Assembly: GCA_036260415.1 (NCBI GenBank) | Contig: DASZZX010000324.1 | Span: forward strand, 1 to 22,748 | Direction: 5' to 3' | Length of the DNA stretch: 22,748 nucleotides | From: DASZZX01 sp036260415 | Lineage (GTDB): Bacteria > Actinomycetota > Nitriliruptoria > Nitriliruptorales > JAHWKO01 | Shown here: positions 8,297 through 17,200 of the stretch, one piece after another | How positions within the stretch are numbered: position 1 is the stretch's first letter | How the letters are laid out: each line of letters opens with the position of its first letter | The notes under the pieces: generated by a model | What the model was told of the DNA's origin: nothing | Seen by the model: only the letters and a program-made list of their open reading frames with translations | Database searches by the model: none | Position numbers and translations under genes: made by a program

Positions 8297-9073
8297 ATGC
8301 TCACGCGCCCGGACGCAGGAACTGCCTGCGTCGATCTGTACTGGCTTCCCTTGGGTGCCGGTGCGCACTGCGTTCGATGGAACGGGCGTGTCTATGAGGC
8401 GCTGGTGGCGGCGCGTGCACATCGCGAGCGATGCGATCTGTACCACGCCGCGCTGGAGGTTCGTCTCGACGACGACCGGTTCGTGATCGAGATGGCGCCG
8501 GTGTGGGACCGGCACGAACCCGACCGCGGCGTGGTCGCCGAGGGCGCGGTCGGGTACCCCTGGCTCGGCCGCTCCCGGTGGTTCCGCTACGAGGTCCGTC
8601 GGTGGCGTGACGGCTTCATCCCCGACGTGGCAGCGGCCGTGGACAGCCCACGGCGTCTCAGTCGCGACCACGACTCGGCGCAGCAGATCTTGGAGTTGAT
8701 CCCCAGCTTCCCGGCCGTCACGTGGGGACGCGACGAACTCGGCACTGGTGAGATGTGGAACTCGAACTCGCTCGTCGCGTGGCTGCTCGCACGCAGCGGT
8801 CACAACATGGAGGCCGCCCGACCACCCACCCACGGTCGGGCCCCTGGATGGGCCGCCGGGCTGGCCGTCGCCGCTCGGCAGGTCCCTCGCCTGGGGGGAG
8901 CCGATCGTCCTGCGGATCCACGCAGCGATGATCAGCCGCGGCTGGAGAGGGGCCATGGAAGACCACCCAGACCGAGGCCACGAGCCACGACGCGTTCGGG
9001 CAACCCCGTCAGCGGGTGGCTGCGGCGGCCGAGAGCGCTTCGATCGCATCGACGACGCGCGCTGGCTCGGTGA
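8297..9073 (+). CDS. Conserved actinobacterial protein of unknown function with run-on C-terminus
   Basis: The ATG at 8297 has a clear GGAGGG site (8287-8292). Residues 1-195 read as a coherent globular protein: VDLYWLPLGAG, then ALEVRLDDDRFVIEMAPVWD, WFRYEVRRWRDG, and a C-terminal TWGRDELGTGEMWNSNSL block. I recognise this as a recurrent hypothetical family in actinobacteria but know no function. Family members end near the RAPGWAAGLAVAARQ segment (about residue 195, position 8881). Here the frame continues for 63 more residues rich in Arg and Pro, overlapping the 3' end of the convergent hydrolase gene by 65 bp. That tail looks non-native, so a frameshift or lost stop near 8880 is likely. 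Confidence 0.7.
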   Translation: MLTRPDAGTACVDLYWLPLGAGAHCVRWNGRVYEALVAARAHRERCDLYHAALEVRLDDDRFVIEMAPVWDRHEPDRGVVAEGAVGYPWLGRSRWFRYEVRRWRDGFIPDVAAAVDSPRRLSRDHDSAQQILELIPSFPAVTWGRDELGTGEMWNSNSLVAWLLARSGHNMEAARPPTHGRAPGWAAGLAVAARQVPRLGGADRPADPRSDDQPRLERGHGRPPRPRPRATTRSGNPVSGWLRRPRALRSHRRRALAR

Positions 9074-9704
9074 GGATCGACAGGTGGTTCCCGTCGATCT
9101 TCTGACGAGTCCAGCCGCGAGCACCCGCCTCGACGTACTCGGCCTGGTAGGCGTGGCTCAGCTTGAGGAACGCGCAGGGGCGACGCGACCAGTCGTCGGG
9201 AACCGGCACCGCCTCGTCGAAGTAGGAGCGGGGTAGCTGCGGCATGTCCCGGCGCAACAGCTCCCGCTCGGACGGATCGGGCAGGAGCTGCCCCACCACG
9301 TCCTCCGGCCACCAGTCCAGCCACCGTCGCAGGCGACCGTCGACGGTCTGCTCGTCCAGCAGGCTCTGCAGCGCGGAGGGGGTCTCGTGCGCCCCGCCAT
9401 GCGGCGGTACGACCGCGTCAACGAACACCAGGGCCGAAAGGCGGTCCCCGAGATGCTCCGCGATCGCAGGGAGGAACGCCCCAGCACCCGAGTGCCCCAC
9501 CACGACGATCGGAGCCTGCAGCCGCTCGGTGGCCATCGTGGCCCCGTCGATGAACCTCTGCCACAGAGGAGGTGCTGCCTCCGCGACGCCGGTGAGGCCC
9601 GGCACCGCGACCTCGCACCCTCTGTCGACGAGCACACCGGCCGTGGCAGCCCACGACGAGGGGCCCAGCAGCGGGCTGTGGACGAGCAGGAACGAGTTCG
9701 CCAC
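9009..9704 (-). CDS. Alpha/beta hydrolase
   Basis: This 231-residue single-domain alpha/beta hydrolase starts with the oxyanion-loop strand FLLVHSPLLGPSSW (5-18). The nucleophile elbow is GHSGAG, with Ser72. The acid is probably D96 in FVDAVVPP or a later Asp. The catalytic His207 sits in DGNHLSI. The short length and the HSPLLG opening fit the group of small esterase-like or salicylate-esterase-like hydrolases. No substrate can be named. The upstream gene on the same strand is a methyltransferase 61 bp away, so they could be cotranscribed. Confidence 0.85.
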   Translation of the reverse strand: MANSFLLVHSPLLGPSSWAATAGVLVDRGCEVAVPGLTGVAEAAPPLWQRFIDGATMATERLQAPIVVVGHSGAGAFLPAIAEHLGDRLSALVFVDAVVPPHGGAHETPSALQSLLDEQTVDGRLRRWLDWWPEDVVGQLLPDPSERELLRRDMPQLPRSYFDEAVPVPDDWSRRPCAFLKLSHAYQAEYVEAGARGWTRQKIDGNHLSILTEPARVVDAIEALSAAAATR

Positions 9705-9765
9705 CCATCCGACGCTATCGCCTCGACCTGGTGAGTCGGCCGCGGTTGCCAGCGGACGTGGCCGG

Positions 9766-10614
9766 TCAGATCAGCCGAGCGGTCACGCCACCACCGGCCA
9801 GCGCAGCCGGGACGTCACCTTGCGAGCGTCCCGCTGTTCCGATCACGACGGTGGCCTCGTACTCCTTGGAGCTCACGACGCGCGTGGTCATGTGGGCCGT
9901 GCGGAAGATGTCGGCGGTCCGACGGGACTGGTGCTCGCTGGTCTCCAGCAGGAGCTGGCCGGTGGGACGCAGCCAACGATGGGCTTCGGCGACGATCCGA
10001 CGCTGGACATCGAGCCCATCCGCACCGCCGTCCAGCGCCGCGAGCGACTCGTGAAGGCGAGACTCCCGAGGCATCAGCGCGATGTCGCCGGTCGGCACGT
10101 AGGGCGCGTTGGCGATCAGGACATCGACGCGGCGCTGCAACCTCACAGGGAGGGGCCCGTAGAGATCACCCGCGTACACCTGTGCTCCTGCGGCTGCGAG
10201 GTTGCATCGGGCACACGTCACGGCGGCGTCATCGATGTCGACCGCGTGCAGCTCGATAGGCCCGACCGCTGCGGCGACCGCAGCGCCCACCGCACCCGAA
10301 CCGCAGCACAGGTCAACGACGACAGCACCCGGCCGCGTCACAGCGATGGCCTGGTGCACCAGGAATTCCGTGCGTGGCCGCGGGACGAAGACACCAGGAC
10401 CCACCGTGATCCGGGCACCGCAGAACCGGGCCCAGCCCACGATCTGCTCCACGGGCACGCCACCGACCCGACGCGCGACCATGGCATCGAACTCCGATGG
10501 CGTGCGCGCAGCGGCGCACAGCAACCCGGCCTCGTCGTCCGCGAACACGCAGCCCGCCGCCAGGAGCCTGCGGACGACGTCCTGACGAGGGGCAGCACCA
10601 CGCTCTCCCGCCAT
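9766..10614 (-). CDS. PrmC/HemK-related N5-glutamine methyltransferase-like protein
   Basis: Starting from the ATG at 10614 the product has 282 residues. An upstream in-frame start adds 22 low-complexity residues and is less likely. The N-terminal helical part contains RVGGVPVEQIVGW, the segment that holds the release-factor-like substrate in PrmC. Then come VFVPRPRTEFLV and the SAM-binding DLCCGSGAVG (101-110). The catalytic tetrapeptide is NAPY (169-172), not NPPY. A PrmC-related subgroup carries NAPYVP (established, the TIGR03704-type group), so this is probably not the main release-factor methyltransferase. It would transfer a methyl group from SAM to a Gln or similar amide on an unknown protein. 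The ribosome binding site is weak. Confidence 0.8.
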   Translation of the reverse strand: MAGERGAAPRQDVVRRLLAAGCVFADDEAGLLCAAARTPSEFDAMVARRVGGVPVEQIVGWARFCGARITVGPGVFVPRPRTEFLVHQAIAVTRPGAVVVDLCCGSGAVGAAVAAAVGPIELHAVDIDDAAVTCARCNLAAAGAQVYAGDLYGPLPVRLQRRVDVLIANAPYVPTGDIALMPRESRLHESLAALDGGADGLDVQRRIVAEAHRWLRPTGQLLLETSEHQSRRTADIFRTAHMTTRVVSSKEYEATVVIGTAGRSQGDVPAALAGGGVTARLI

Positions 10615-10860
10615 CTGCTGATCTTCGCATGGGGACGAGGGTGCGCGCTGGGTGGGACCTGCGAGCCGCGGACGCTCCACGGTCGCGGTCCTGGCTCCTC
10701 AGGGACGCCCCCTGCGAGCCCGGGCACGTCTGCTCCGGGTGCCGCCCGGCGCGTCGTACGGCCTCGGCCGCCACCCCTACTCGACCTCCACCCCTGAGTC
10801 TGGGCGAGGGCACGGTGGCCTGCTCGCCGTCCCACTCGTCAAAGCAGCCGCCGCCGTGCT

Positions 10861-11193
10861 CAGCAAGGTCGCCACTCCACCAGCTTCGATGAGCCGGGAG
10901 TCGTCAACCTGAATACCCTGCGGGGCGAGAGTGCCGCTCATGGGACGATGGTGCACGCGGCGATCCGGGGTGCCGTCGTGGCCTTCGAGATCGACGCCTT
11001 CGACCGGGCGACCCGCACCGGGTGGAAGCGCGATGTGGTCGGCGAGGCCTCCGTGGTGACCGATCCGCAGGAACTGCGCCGGATCGAGCGGCTGGGACTG
11101 GAACCGTGGGTCGGTGACGCCGGTTGGTGGAGCCGGTGGATCCGCATCCCGGTGGTGCATGTCTCCGGGCGGCGCATCCCGATGCACGTGTGA
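10861..11193 (+). pseudogene. Headless PPOX-family flavoprotein gene
   Basis: From the ATG at 10948 the frame reads GAVVAFEIDAFDRATRTGW, then a regulatory-like helix ending ERLGLEPW and a final WIRIPVVHVSGRRIP. This matches the C-terminal half of the intact PPOX-family protein at the other end of the window (22074-22544), which reads PVAFEVDDFDAATRTGW, QDLGLDTW and WVRIHPNQITGRRIP. The N-terminal half, with the first FMN-binding strands, is absent. Upstream in frame there is only a degraded stretch (about 10861-10947) with a weak VNLNTLRG echo of the VPVN segment. A product of 81 residues could not form the split barrel. The next features, a short receiver-like protein and mobile-element debris, suggest a deletion-prone zone. 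Confidence 0.7.
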
Positions 11194-11394
11194 GCTCCAG
11201 CCGTGCGTGCGTGGTGCGGTGCTCGGCCGTTTCCTGCGCGGCGCGCGTGCCGGGAGCTTCAAGGGGCGACGGGTGGAAGGCCACGCTGCGGAGGGCGGCC
11301 GTTGAGCGGGGGTGCCTTCGCTGGTTGACGTGCTGTCCGCCTGGCATCTGGGGAGTTCTGTGTGTTGGCGGTTGGTGGGCGCGGGCACGGATGC

Positions 11395-11691
11395 TCAGGC
11401 GGGTATCTGCTCGATGTGGGCCGCGGGCAGCCAGGCCATATACGCGCACGGCAGATGCGTATCGATCAGACGACTGTCGATGGTCACCAGCATCGTGGCG
11501 TTCGGTACGTGCGGGCACGGCTCACGGCTGCAGGAGACGGAGCTGATCGCTGGGCACGTCGTGCGGTGTGGCCCGGGGCAGGTCACGACGTCGTAGCCGT
11601 GGCCCGTCAACTCCGCACGCAGACGGGCCCGTACGTCGACGTCGTCGTGGACGACCATCGCGAGCGGCCGGTCGTCGTGCAGCGATCTCAT
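11395..11691 (-). CDS. Short receiver-like (response-regulator-type) protein, probably truncated
   Basis: A 98-residue protein beginning with a receiver-like first half: LAMVVHDDVDVRARLRAELTG, then GYDVVTCPGP. The HDD pair sits where the acidic pocket of receiver domains begins. Actinobacterial proteins with VDDDPDVRxLLxELL followed by a Cys-containing CPGP segment are familiar to me. Normally they continue with a phosphoacceptor Asp strand (VVLDLW-like). Here that position reads MLVTIDSRL, and the protein then ends without the second half of the fold. It is likely a truncated relative or non-phosphorylated. The ATG at 11691 has AAGGGCC upstream. It is divergent from the small membrane protein at 11965. 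Confidence 0.55.
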   Translation of the reverse strand: MRSLHDDRPLAMVVHDDVDVRARLRAELTGHGYDVVTCPGPHRTTCPAISSVSCSREPCPHVPNATMLVTIDSRLIDTHLPCAYMAWLPAAHIEQIPA

Positions 11692-11769
11692 AGAAGGCCC
11701 TTGCGTCGACGACCGTGGAGCGAAGCCGTTGTCCGCACCGTGGGGTCAGGGGCATTGGGCCCTTCTCAC

Positions 11770-11785
11770 GGGGACCTTGGCCCCC
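11770..11785. promoter_or_regulatory. Imperfect palindrome GGGGACCTTGGCCCCC in a divergent promoter region
   Basis: Twelve of 16 positions are symmetric. It lies between divergent genes, 79 bp from one start and 180 bp from the other. It resembles the G/C-flanked GGGAC-type boxes bound by DosR/NarL-like regulators. The rest of 11692-11964 shows no gene. Confidence 0.3.
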
Positions 11786-11964
11786 TCCTGAACCGGGCAC
11801 GCAGAATGCTTCTGGCTGAGCAGTGGCTGGCATGTCTGGTCGTTCGGCACTGCCGCCGCGAGGCGCGTCCGCGCACCCTTCCAGGGAGAGGTGGACACGG
11901 ATCCTGGTCACCCACTGGGTCAGGTCCGATCGAGGCGCAACAGCCCCGGAAGGCGGGAGATGCG

Positions 11965-12153
11965 ATGAGTAGCAGCAGCGCGGGCGCCGCCGGTGGCGGT
12001 GCCATCTACGGTCTGGGCATCTTCGGAGCGCTGGTGTTCTTCTGGCAGCAGGCGGGCAGCCTCTGGGAGCACGTCCTGGCCCTGTTCCAGGGGCTGTTCT
12101 GGCCCGCGTTCATGGTCTACGAGGTCTTCGCCGCGCTGGCCGGTAGCACTTAG
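11965..12153 (+). CDS. Small single-helix membrane protein
   Basis: This 62-residue protein has an ATG at 11965 preceded by AGGCGGGAG. After a Ser/Gly/Ala-rich start it forms a hydrophobic stretch with two short helices (AIYGLGIFGALVFFWQQAG and a second segment near LFWPAFMVYEVFAAL). Tiny proteins of this form, ending in a conserved WPAFxVYExF motif, recur in actinobacteria, usually with no known function (recalled). They are inner-membrane proteins by composition. The gene is intact, although it lies inside a decayed region. Confidence 0.7.
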   Translation: MSSSSAGAAGGGAIYGLGIFGALVFFWQQAGSLWEHVLALFQGLFWPAFMVYEVFAALAGST

Positions 12154-12184
12154 GACCTGGTTCCTCCGAAGCGGGTCAGGGCCT

Positions 12185-12426
12185 CCGCTCGGCGTCGCGG
12201 GAAGCCACCCTGCCGCGCGCCGGACTTGCTCGCTCGTCGGCAGCCGCTGCACCACGCCACCCGGTGCGGCCTGCGGCACCCTGTCAAGGGTCAGCCATTC
12301 GCGCGTCGCCCGGTTGCCCGCCACGGACTGCAGCGCGAGCCCGCGCGCCGCGACGCCCCGAGATGCTGACGGGCGCCGTCGGAGAAGCGGCCGGGCGCCC
12401 AGCAGGGTCACCAGGCCGCGCCACAC
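12185..12426 (-). pseudogene. Possible fragment of a DUF4157-type protein N-terminus
   Basis: From an ATG at 12426 the minus strand reads an Arg-rich start, then LALQSVAGNRATREWL and, 16 residues on, GGVVQRLP. The pattern LQ..aGNrA..xL followed by VQR is the N-terminal signature of large DUF4157-type proteins that occur with extracellular contractile injection systems and in toxin loci (established association). The likeness fades after position ~12185, where the frame runs antisense to the small membrane gene. No DUF4157 HExxH core is present. This is a fragment at best. Confidence 0.35.
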
Positions 12427-12584
12427 GCGGCGAGCCGGATCCGGGGCTCACGTCCGCCGGATGGTGTCCGGGCATCACTGCCTCTGTCCACAACGCCCGA
12501 ATATCCCGATCGGCGACCGGGCGAAGCAAGGCAGATCAGAGCGTGCGGCGGCCATCACGACGGCGACGACTCCGATGTCGTCGC

Positions 12585-13259
12585 GAGGTTCTGGTGCGCA
12601 CCGACATCGCCGGCTACTCGCATGAGGTGATCGGCGGGCTGGACGACCGCAACCTGCACTTCTCGATCGGGATGCCCGCCAACGAGCGCTGGCAACGCGA
12701 CGCGAGATCCACCGCTTGCGGCACGACGACTGGCAGACCGCGATCGACCCGGACGGCCGTCCCCGCACCGTGCGCAGGTCGCCGAGCACGAGGCCGGGCC
12801 TTCGAGGATGCCGCACGGCACCCGGGTGATCGTGCGTCGGCGGCCCACCCGGGCGCCCAGCTGAAACTGTCGGACCACAACGGCTGGCGCCACCAGGTCA
12901 TCGTCACCAACCAGACCGGCCACCCGGCGCTGCTCGAGCCCGCCACCGCGCCACGCCCAGATGGAGAACCGCATCAAGCGGCTCAGGACATCGGCGAGGC
13001 CCGCTTCCGGTTCACCCGGTTTGTGTAGAACGCGGCCTGGCTGCAGATCATGCTCGTCGCTGCGCTGCTGCTCGTCGCAACCCAGCAGCTGCTGCTCGAC
13101 GGCGACCTCGCCGTCGCCGAACCCCGACGGCTGCGTCACACCGTCCTCCATGCCGCGGGGTGTCTGGCCCGACGACCGCGGCAGACCTGGCTGCGCTGGC
13201 CGACACTGGCCTGGACTTCCCAGCTGCTCGCCGCCTACCACCGGCTCGCCGTCCTCCAG
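12585..13259 (+). pseudogene. Degenerate IS1380-family transposase remnant
   Basis: Pieces of an IS1380-type DDE transposase appear in order but in different frames. VLVRTDIAGYSHEV carries the second catalytic Asp region. A nearby HRLRHDDWQTAI follows one base out of register, and RVIVRRRPTR is in the third frame. HPGAQLKLSDHNGWRHQVIVT returns to the first frame. After an in-frame TAG (13026-13028), NAAWLQIMLVAALLLVATQQ and LLLDGDLAVAEPRRLRH give the C-terminal helix bundle. The first catalytic region and both ends are missing. At least three frameshifts and a stop make it non-functional. No terminal repeats were found. Confidence 0.75.
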
Positions 13260-13471
13260 CCCGCCCCCGCTGACCCGGCTGCGTCTCCAGCACCCGGGCG
13301 TCGCCCCGCCATCTCCTGCTGCCCGCGACCCTCCAGACGTCGAAATCGTCGGCGAACAAGCACTCGCCCGGACCAAGTGACGATCACGACCCCTTCCCGC
13401 AGAGGTCTGCCTCGCCCTCCGGGCCGTCGAAGGATCTGAGAGACTGATCGCAGCCGTTCGCGAGGTGGCAC

Positions 13472-13804
13472 GTGGCCTACGACGAGGACGTCGCCAGCCG
13501 AGTTCGGAACGCGCTCGCGGACGCCGGCGTGGAATGGCGCGAGCAGCGGATGTTCGGCGGCCTGGCCTTCATGGTGCGGGGGCACATGACCGTTGGGATC
13601 GTCGGTGATGAGCTCATGGTGCGGGTTGGAAGGGAGGCACACGCCGATGCCCTCGCGCTGCCGTACGCCCGCCCCATGGGCTTTACCGGCAAGCCGATGA
13701 CGGGCATGGTCGACGTGGCAGCCAGGGGCTTCGCCGGCGAGGCGGATCTGCGTGAGTGGATCCAACGGGGCCTGGCCTTCACGCAGTCGCTGCCCCCGAA
13801 GTGA
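13472..13804 (+). CDS. TfoX N-terminal domain protein
   Basis: A 110-residue stand-alone TfoX-N domain. It has the diagnostic REQRMFGGLAFMVRGHMTVGI strand pair (residues ~23-43), then DELMVRVG and a ...RPMGFTGKPMTGMVDV segment. The GTG at 13472 has a CGAGGTGG site. In Haemophilus TfoX/Sxy regulates competence, but short TfoX-N proteins in actinobacteria have no assigned role, and competence should not be inferred (established caution). The following hairpin probably terminates it. Confidence 0.85.
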   Translation: MAYDEDVASRVRNALADAGVEWREQRMFGGLAFMVRGHMTVGIVGDELMVRVGREAHADALALPYARPMGFTGKPMTGMVDVAARGFAGEADLREWIQRGLAFTQSLPPK

Positions 13805-13873
13805 ACGAGCGCAGACGGAGGCTCAAGGATCCTTCGGCCGTGGACCCTCGGACATGTCGACATGAGCGACGGG

Positions 13874-13894
13874 ACCACCGCGGGGTGCGGTGGT
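13874..13894 (+). terminator. Hairpin after the TfoX-N gene
   Basis: ACCACCGC and GCGGTGGT form a perfect 8-bp stem with a 5-base loop, 70 bp past the stop codon. There is no T-run, so termination strength is uncertain. Confidence 0.4.
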
Positions 13895-14045
13895 AAGCCG
13901 CAGCCGGGCCGTACCGATGGGGACGGGAAGGACCCAGGCAGAGTGGGGCGGCGGCAGGCAGCGAGGTCATCATCGCGTCGATTCGTGATGTGCACGCCGA
14001 CGAAGGGATGATCGTCCGCGACGACGGCACCGTCCGGGGCCCGAC

Positions 14046-14151
14046 CGGATCGTGCGTCGTGGTGACGTCTTCTCGTCGTTTCCGCGCACGATCGGCGGGC
14101 CAGTCGGATCGTGCGTCGGGACGGTGATATCCCATCGTCGCCGCGCACGAT
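14046..14151. promoter_or_regulatory. Two tandem hairpins, 59-bp period, upstream of the cyclase-ATPase gene
   Basis: CGGATCGTGCGTCG occurs at 14046-14059 and again at 14105-14118. Each is matched about 26-28 bases later by a CCGCGCACGAT arm (14082-14093 and 14141-14151). Both units therefore form an 8-9 bp stem, and the whole 59-bp unit is duplicated while the loops differ. The second unit ends 53 bp before the ATG at 14205. It fits an operator pair or leader RNA structure. The 400-bp gap 13805-14204 otherwise holds only the TfoX hairpin. Confidence 0.7.
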
Positions 14152-14204
14152 GCAGAAGGCCGCGCGGGCTGGCCCTTTCGCGCCTGCCGTGGTTGCCTCC
14201 GCCT

Positions 14205-17200
14205 ATGACCGGCGAACCTGCCTCACACACCTCCACCTTCCTGTTCACCGACCTGGAATCCAGCACCCAGCTGTGGGAACGCTCGCCCACCGCGATGCAG
14301 CGCGCGCTGGAGCGGCACGACGCGATCCTGCGGGAGGCCGTGGAGCGCGCGGACGGGCGGGTGGTCAAGACCACCGGCGACGGCCTGATGGCCGTCTTCC
14401 CGTCCGCCGCCGCGGCGGTGGGTGCTGCGCTCGACGCCCAACTCCGTCTGAAGTACGAGGTGTGGGGCGAGACGGGGCCCCTACGGGTACGGATGGGCAT
14501 GCACGCCGGAGAGGCGCAGACCCGCGCCGACGACTTCTTCGGTCCTCCCGTCTACCGGGCCGCGCGCATCATGTCGTCGGCGCACGGCGGCCAGGTGTTG
14601 TTGTCCGCGCTCGCCGCTGACCTGGTCGCCGACGTCCTACCCCCCGACGCTGACCTGCGCGACCTCGGCGAGCACCGGCTGAAGGACCTGCTGCGCCCCG
14701 AGCGCCTCTTCCAGTTGGTGCACCCGGACCTACCCACCGACTTCCCGCCGCTGGTGACGCTCAGCTACCGGCCGAACAACCTGCCGACCCAGACCTCCGA
14801 GTTCGTCGGGCGCGAGCGCGAGCTGGCCACCCTGCGGGATCTGCTGGGCCGCAGCGAGGTGCGGCTCCTGACGCTCATCGGCCCGGGAGGAATCGGCAAG
14901 ACCCGGCTGGCCCTGCAGGCGGCGGCCGACCAGATCGACCGCTTCGAGGACGGCCTGTACTTCGTCGACCTCTCCGCCACCCGCGACCCCGATGCGGCGT
15001 TCGAGTCGGTCCTGCGCGCGGTGGGTCTGCGCCGCTTAGGGGATGAGCAACCACTCGACGTGCTCGCCCGGCAGCTGGGCACCCGGCACGTCCTGCTGCT
15101 GCTGGACAACCTCGAGCAGGTCATCGCCGCCGCCGATGGGGTCGTGGAACTGCTGCAACGCTGCCCCCAGCTGAAGGTGCTGGTCACCAGCCGCGAAGCG
15201 CTCAGGGTGCGGGGCGAACACCTCCTGCCGGTCCCACCCCTCTCCCTCCCCGGCGACGCGCACGCGTCGCTGACGGAGATCGCTGACCACGAAGCGATCC
15301 GCCTGTTCGTCGAGCGCTCCCGCCAGGTGCAGCCGAGCTTCCAGCTGACCGAGGACAACGCGGCGGCGGTCGCCGAGATCTGCGCACGCTTGGACGGCTT
15401 GCCGCTCGCGATCGAACTGGCCGCCGCCAGGATGCGGCTGTTCTCCGTGGAGGACCTCCGGGAGCGGTTGCGCAGCCGCCTCGAGCTGCTCCGCGGCGGA
15501 CCGAGGGACCTCCCCGCCCGCCAGCAGACGCTGCGGAGCACGGTCGAGTGGAGCTACGACCTCCTGCACGAAGACGAGCGCGCGCTGTTCCAGCTGCTGT
15601 CGCTGTTCTGGCCGCCGAGGGTGGACACGCTCGAGGGGGTCGCGGCCCGGGTCGACCTGCTCCGTGACGTCGACGTGGTCGACGGGCTCGCGTCGCTGCT
15701 GGACAAGAGTCTGATCCGCAGCATGGAGCGTCCCGGCCAGCATGGCTTGTCGATGTTCGAGACCATCCGGGAGTACGCCGCCGAGCGCCTCGACGAGGAT
15801 CCCGAGCTGGCCAGGGCGGCGCGTCTGGCACACGCGGAGTTCTTCTCGGCTCTCGCCACCAGCGGCCGCGACCGGCTCGACGGACCGGACCGGCAGCGGA
15901 CGCTGGACGAGCTCGCCGCCGAGATCGGCAACCTCCGGGCCGCATGGAGCCACTGGGTCGACGCTGCCGACCTCCAGCGGCTCAACCAGCTGCTCGACCC
16001 CCTGTGGGTACTGCACGACGCGCGCGGCTGGTACAGCGGCGCGGTCGGCCTGGCCGAGGACCTGCTCGGCGTGCTGTCCGCCCTCCCGCCGTCCGTGGAA
16101 CGCGCCCAGGAGAAGCTCGCCCTCGTGACCAGCCTGGCCAGAGGACTGCTGGCGATCCGCGGCTACACCCAGGAGGTCGAGGACCTCTACCGGCAGGCGC
16201 TGGCACGGTTGGAGGGCACCGGGAGAGCGCCGGAACGGCCCCCGGCGCTGCGCAGCCTCGCCAGCATCCACCTCTACCGGGGGGAGTTCGCGGAGGCGGC
16301 CGCGATCGGGCGCGAGCTGCTCGAGCTGGCCCGCCTGCAGGGCGACGTCGGACTCGAGGTGGAGGCGCACCTGGTGCTGGGGGTGAACGTCGCATCCCTG
16401 GGCGACGCGGCTACCGGCCTGGAGCACCTCGACCGCGCCATCGCGCTGTTCGATCCGGAGCGGCACCGCCCCGGTCGTCTGCGTCTCGGTCCCAGCCCGG
16501 GCGTCGTCCCCTACACGACCTCGGCGTTCCTGCTGTGGCTGCAGGGCTTCCCGGACCGGGCGGTGCAGCGGGCCACCAGTGGTCTCGAGCTGGCGACGCG
16601 GCTGGACCACCCCTTCTCGCTGGCGTACGCGCTGTTCCACGTCGGCTTCCTGGACCTGTGGCGGCGGGAGCTGGACCTGGTGCACCAGCGGGCGAGCGGG
16701 GCGCTGGAGGTCGCGGAGGAGCACGGCTACCAGGTCTGGAAAGCGCTGGCGCTGGTCCTGCAGGGAGTGGCGCTCACCGGTCTGGGACGCCCCGACCAGG
16801 GCCTGGCGAGCGTCGATCGGGGCTTCAGCCTGTACCAAGGGCTGGATACCCCGCCGGTCTTCTGGGATTTCCTGCTCTCGCTGCGGGCGAGGGGGCTCGC
16901 CCTCGGCGGCAAGCCGCAGGAGGGGCTCGCGACCCTGGAGCCGGCGTTCGAGATGGCCGCGGACCAAGCGCCGAACATCTTCGGCCCGGAGTTCCCGATC
17001 CTGAAGGGCGACCTCTTGCTCGCGCTGTCCGACGCCCGCGCAGCCGAGCCGTGGTTCCAGGCGGCGTTCGACACGGCGGCGCAGGTGGGTGCCCGAACAT
17101 CGCAGCTGCGCGCCGCGACCAGGCTGACGCGCCTCCGGCGGGCAGCGGGCACACGACCCGATGGGACCGACCTGCTGCGTGACGTCTACGCGACGTTCAC

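Noticed and set aside
10615..10860. Open frames upstream of the methyltransferase and PPOX remnant
   Set aside because: No start with ribosome binding site and no recognisable sequence; treated as non-coding.
13472..13804. Competence role for the TfoX-N protein
   Set aside because: Only the N-terminal domain is present and no competence genes are nearby; the name does not imply the function.
14052..14204. In-frame upstream extension of the cyclase-ATPase protein by 51 codons
   Set aside because: It runs through the duplicated hairpins, has no protein-like sequence, and the cyclase domain begins right after the ATG at 14205.
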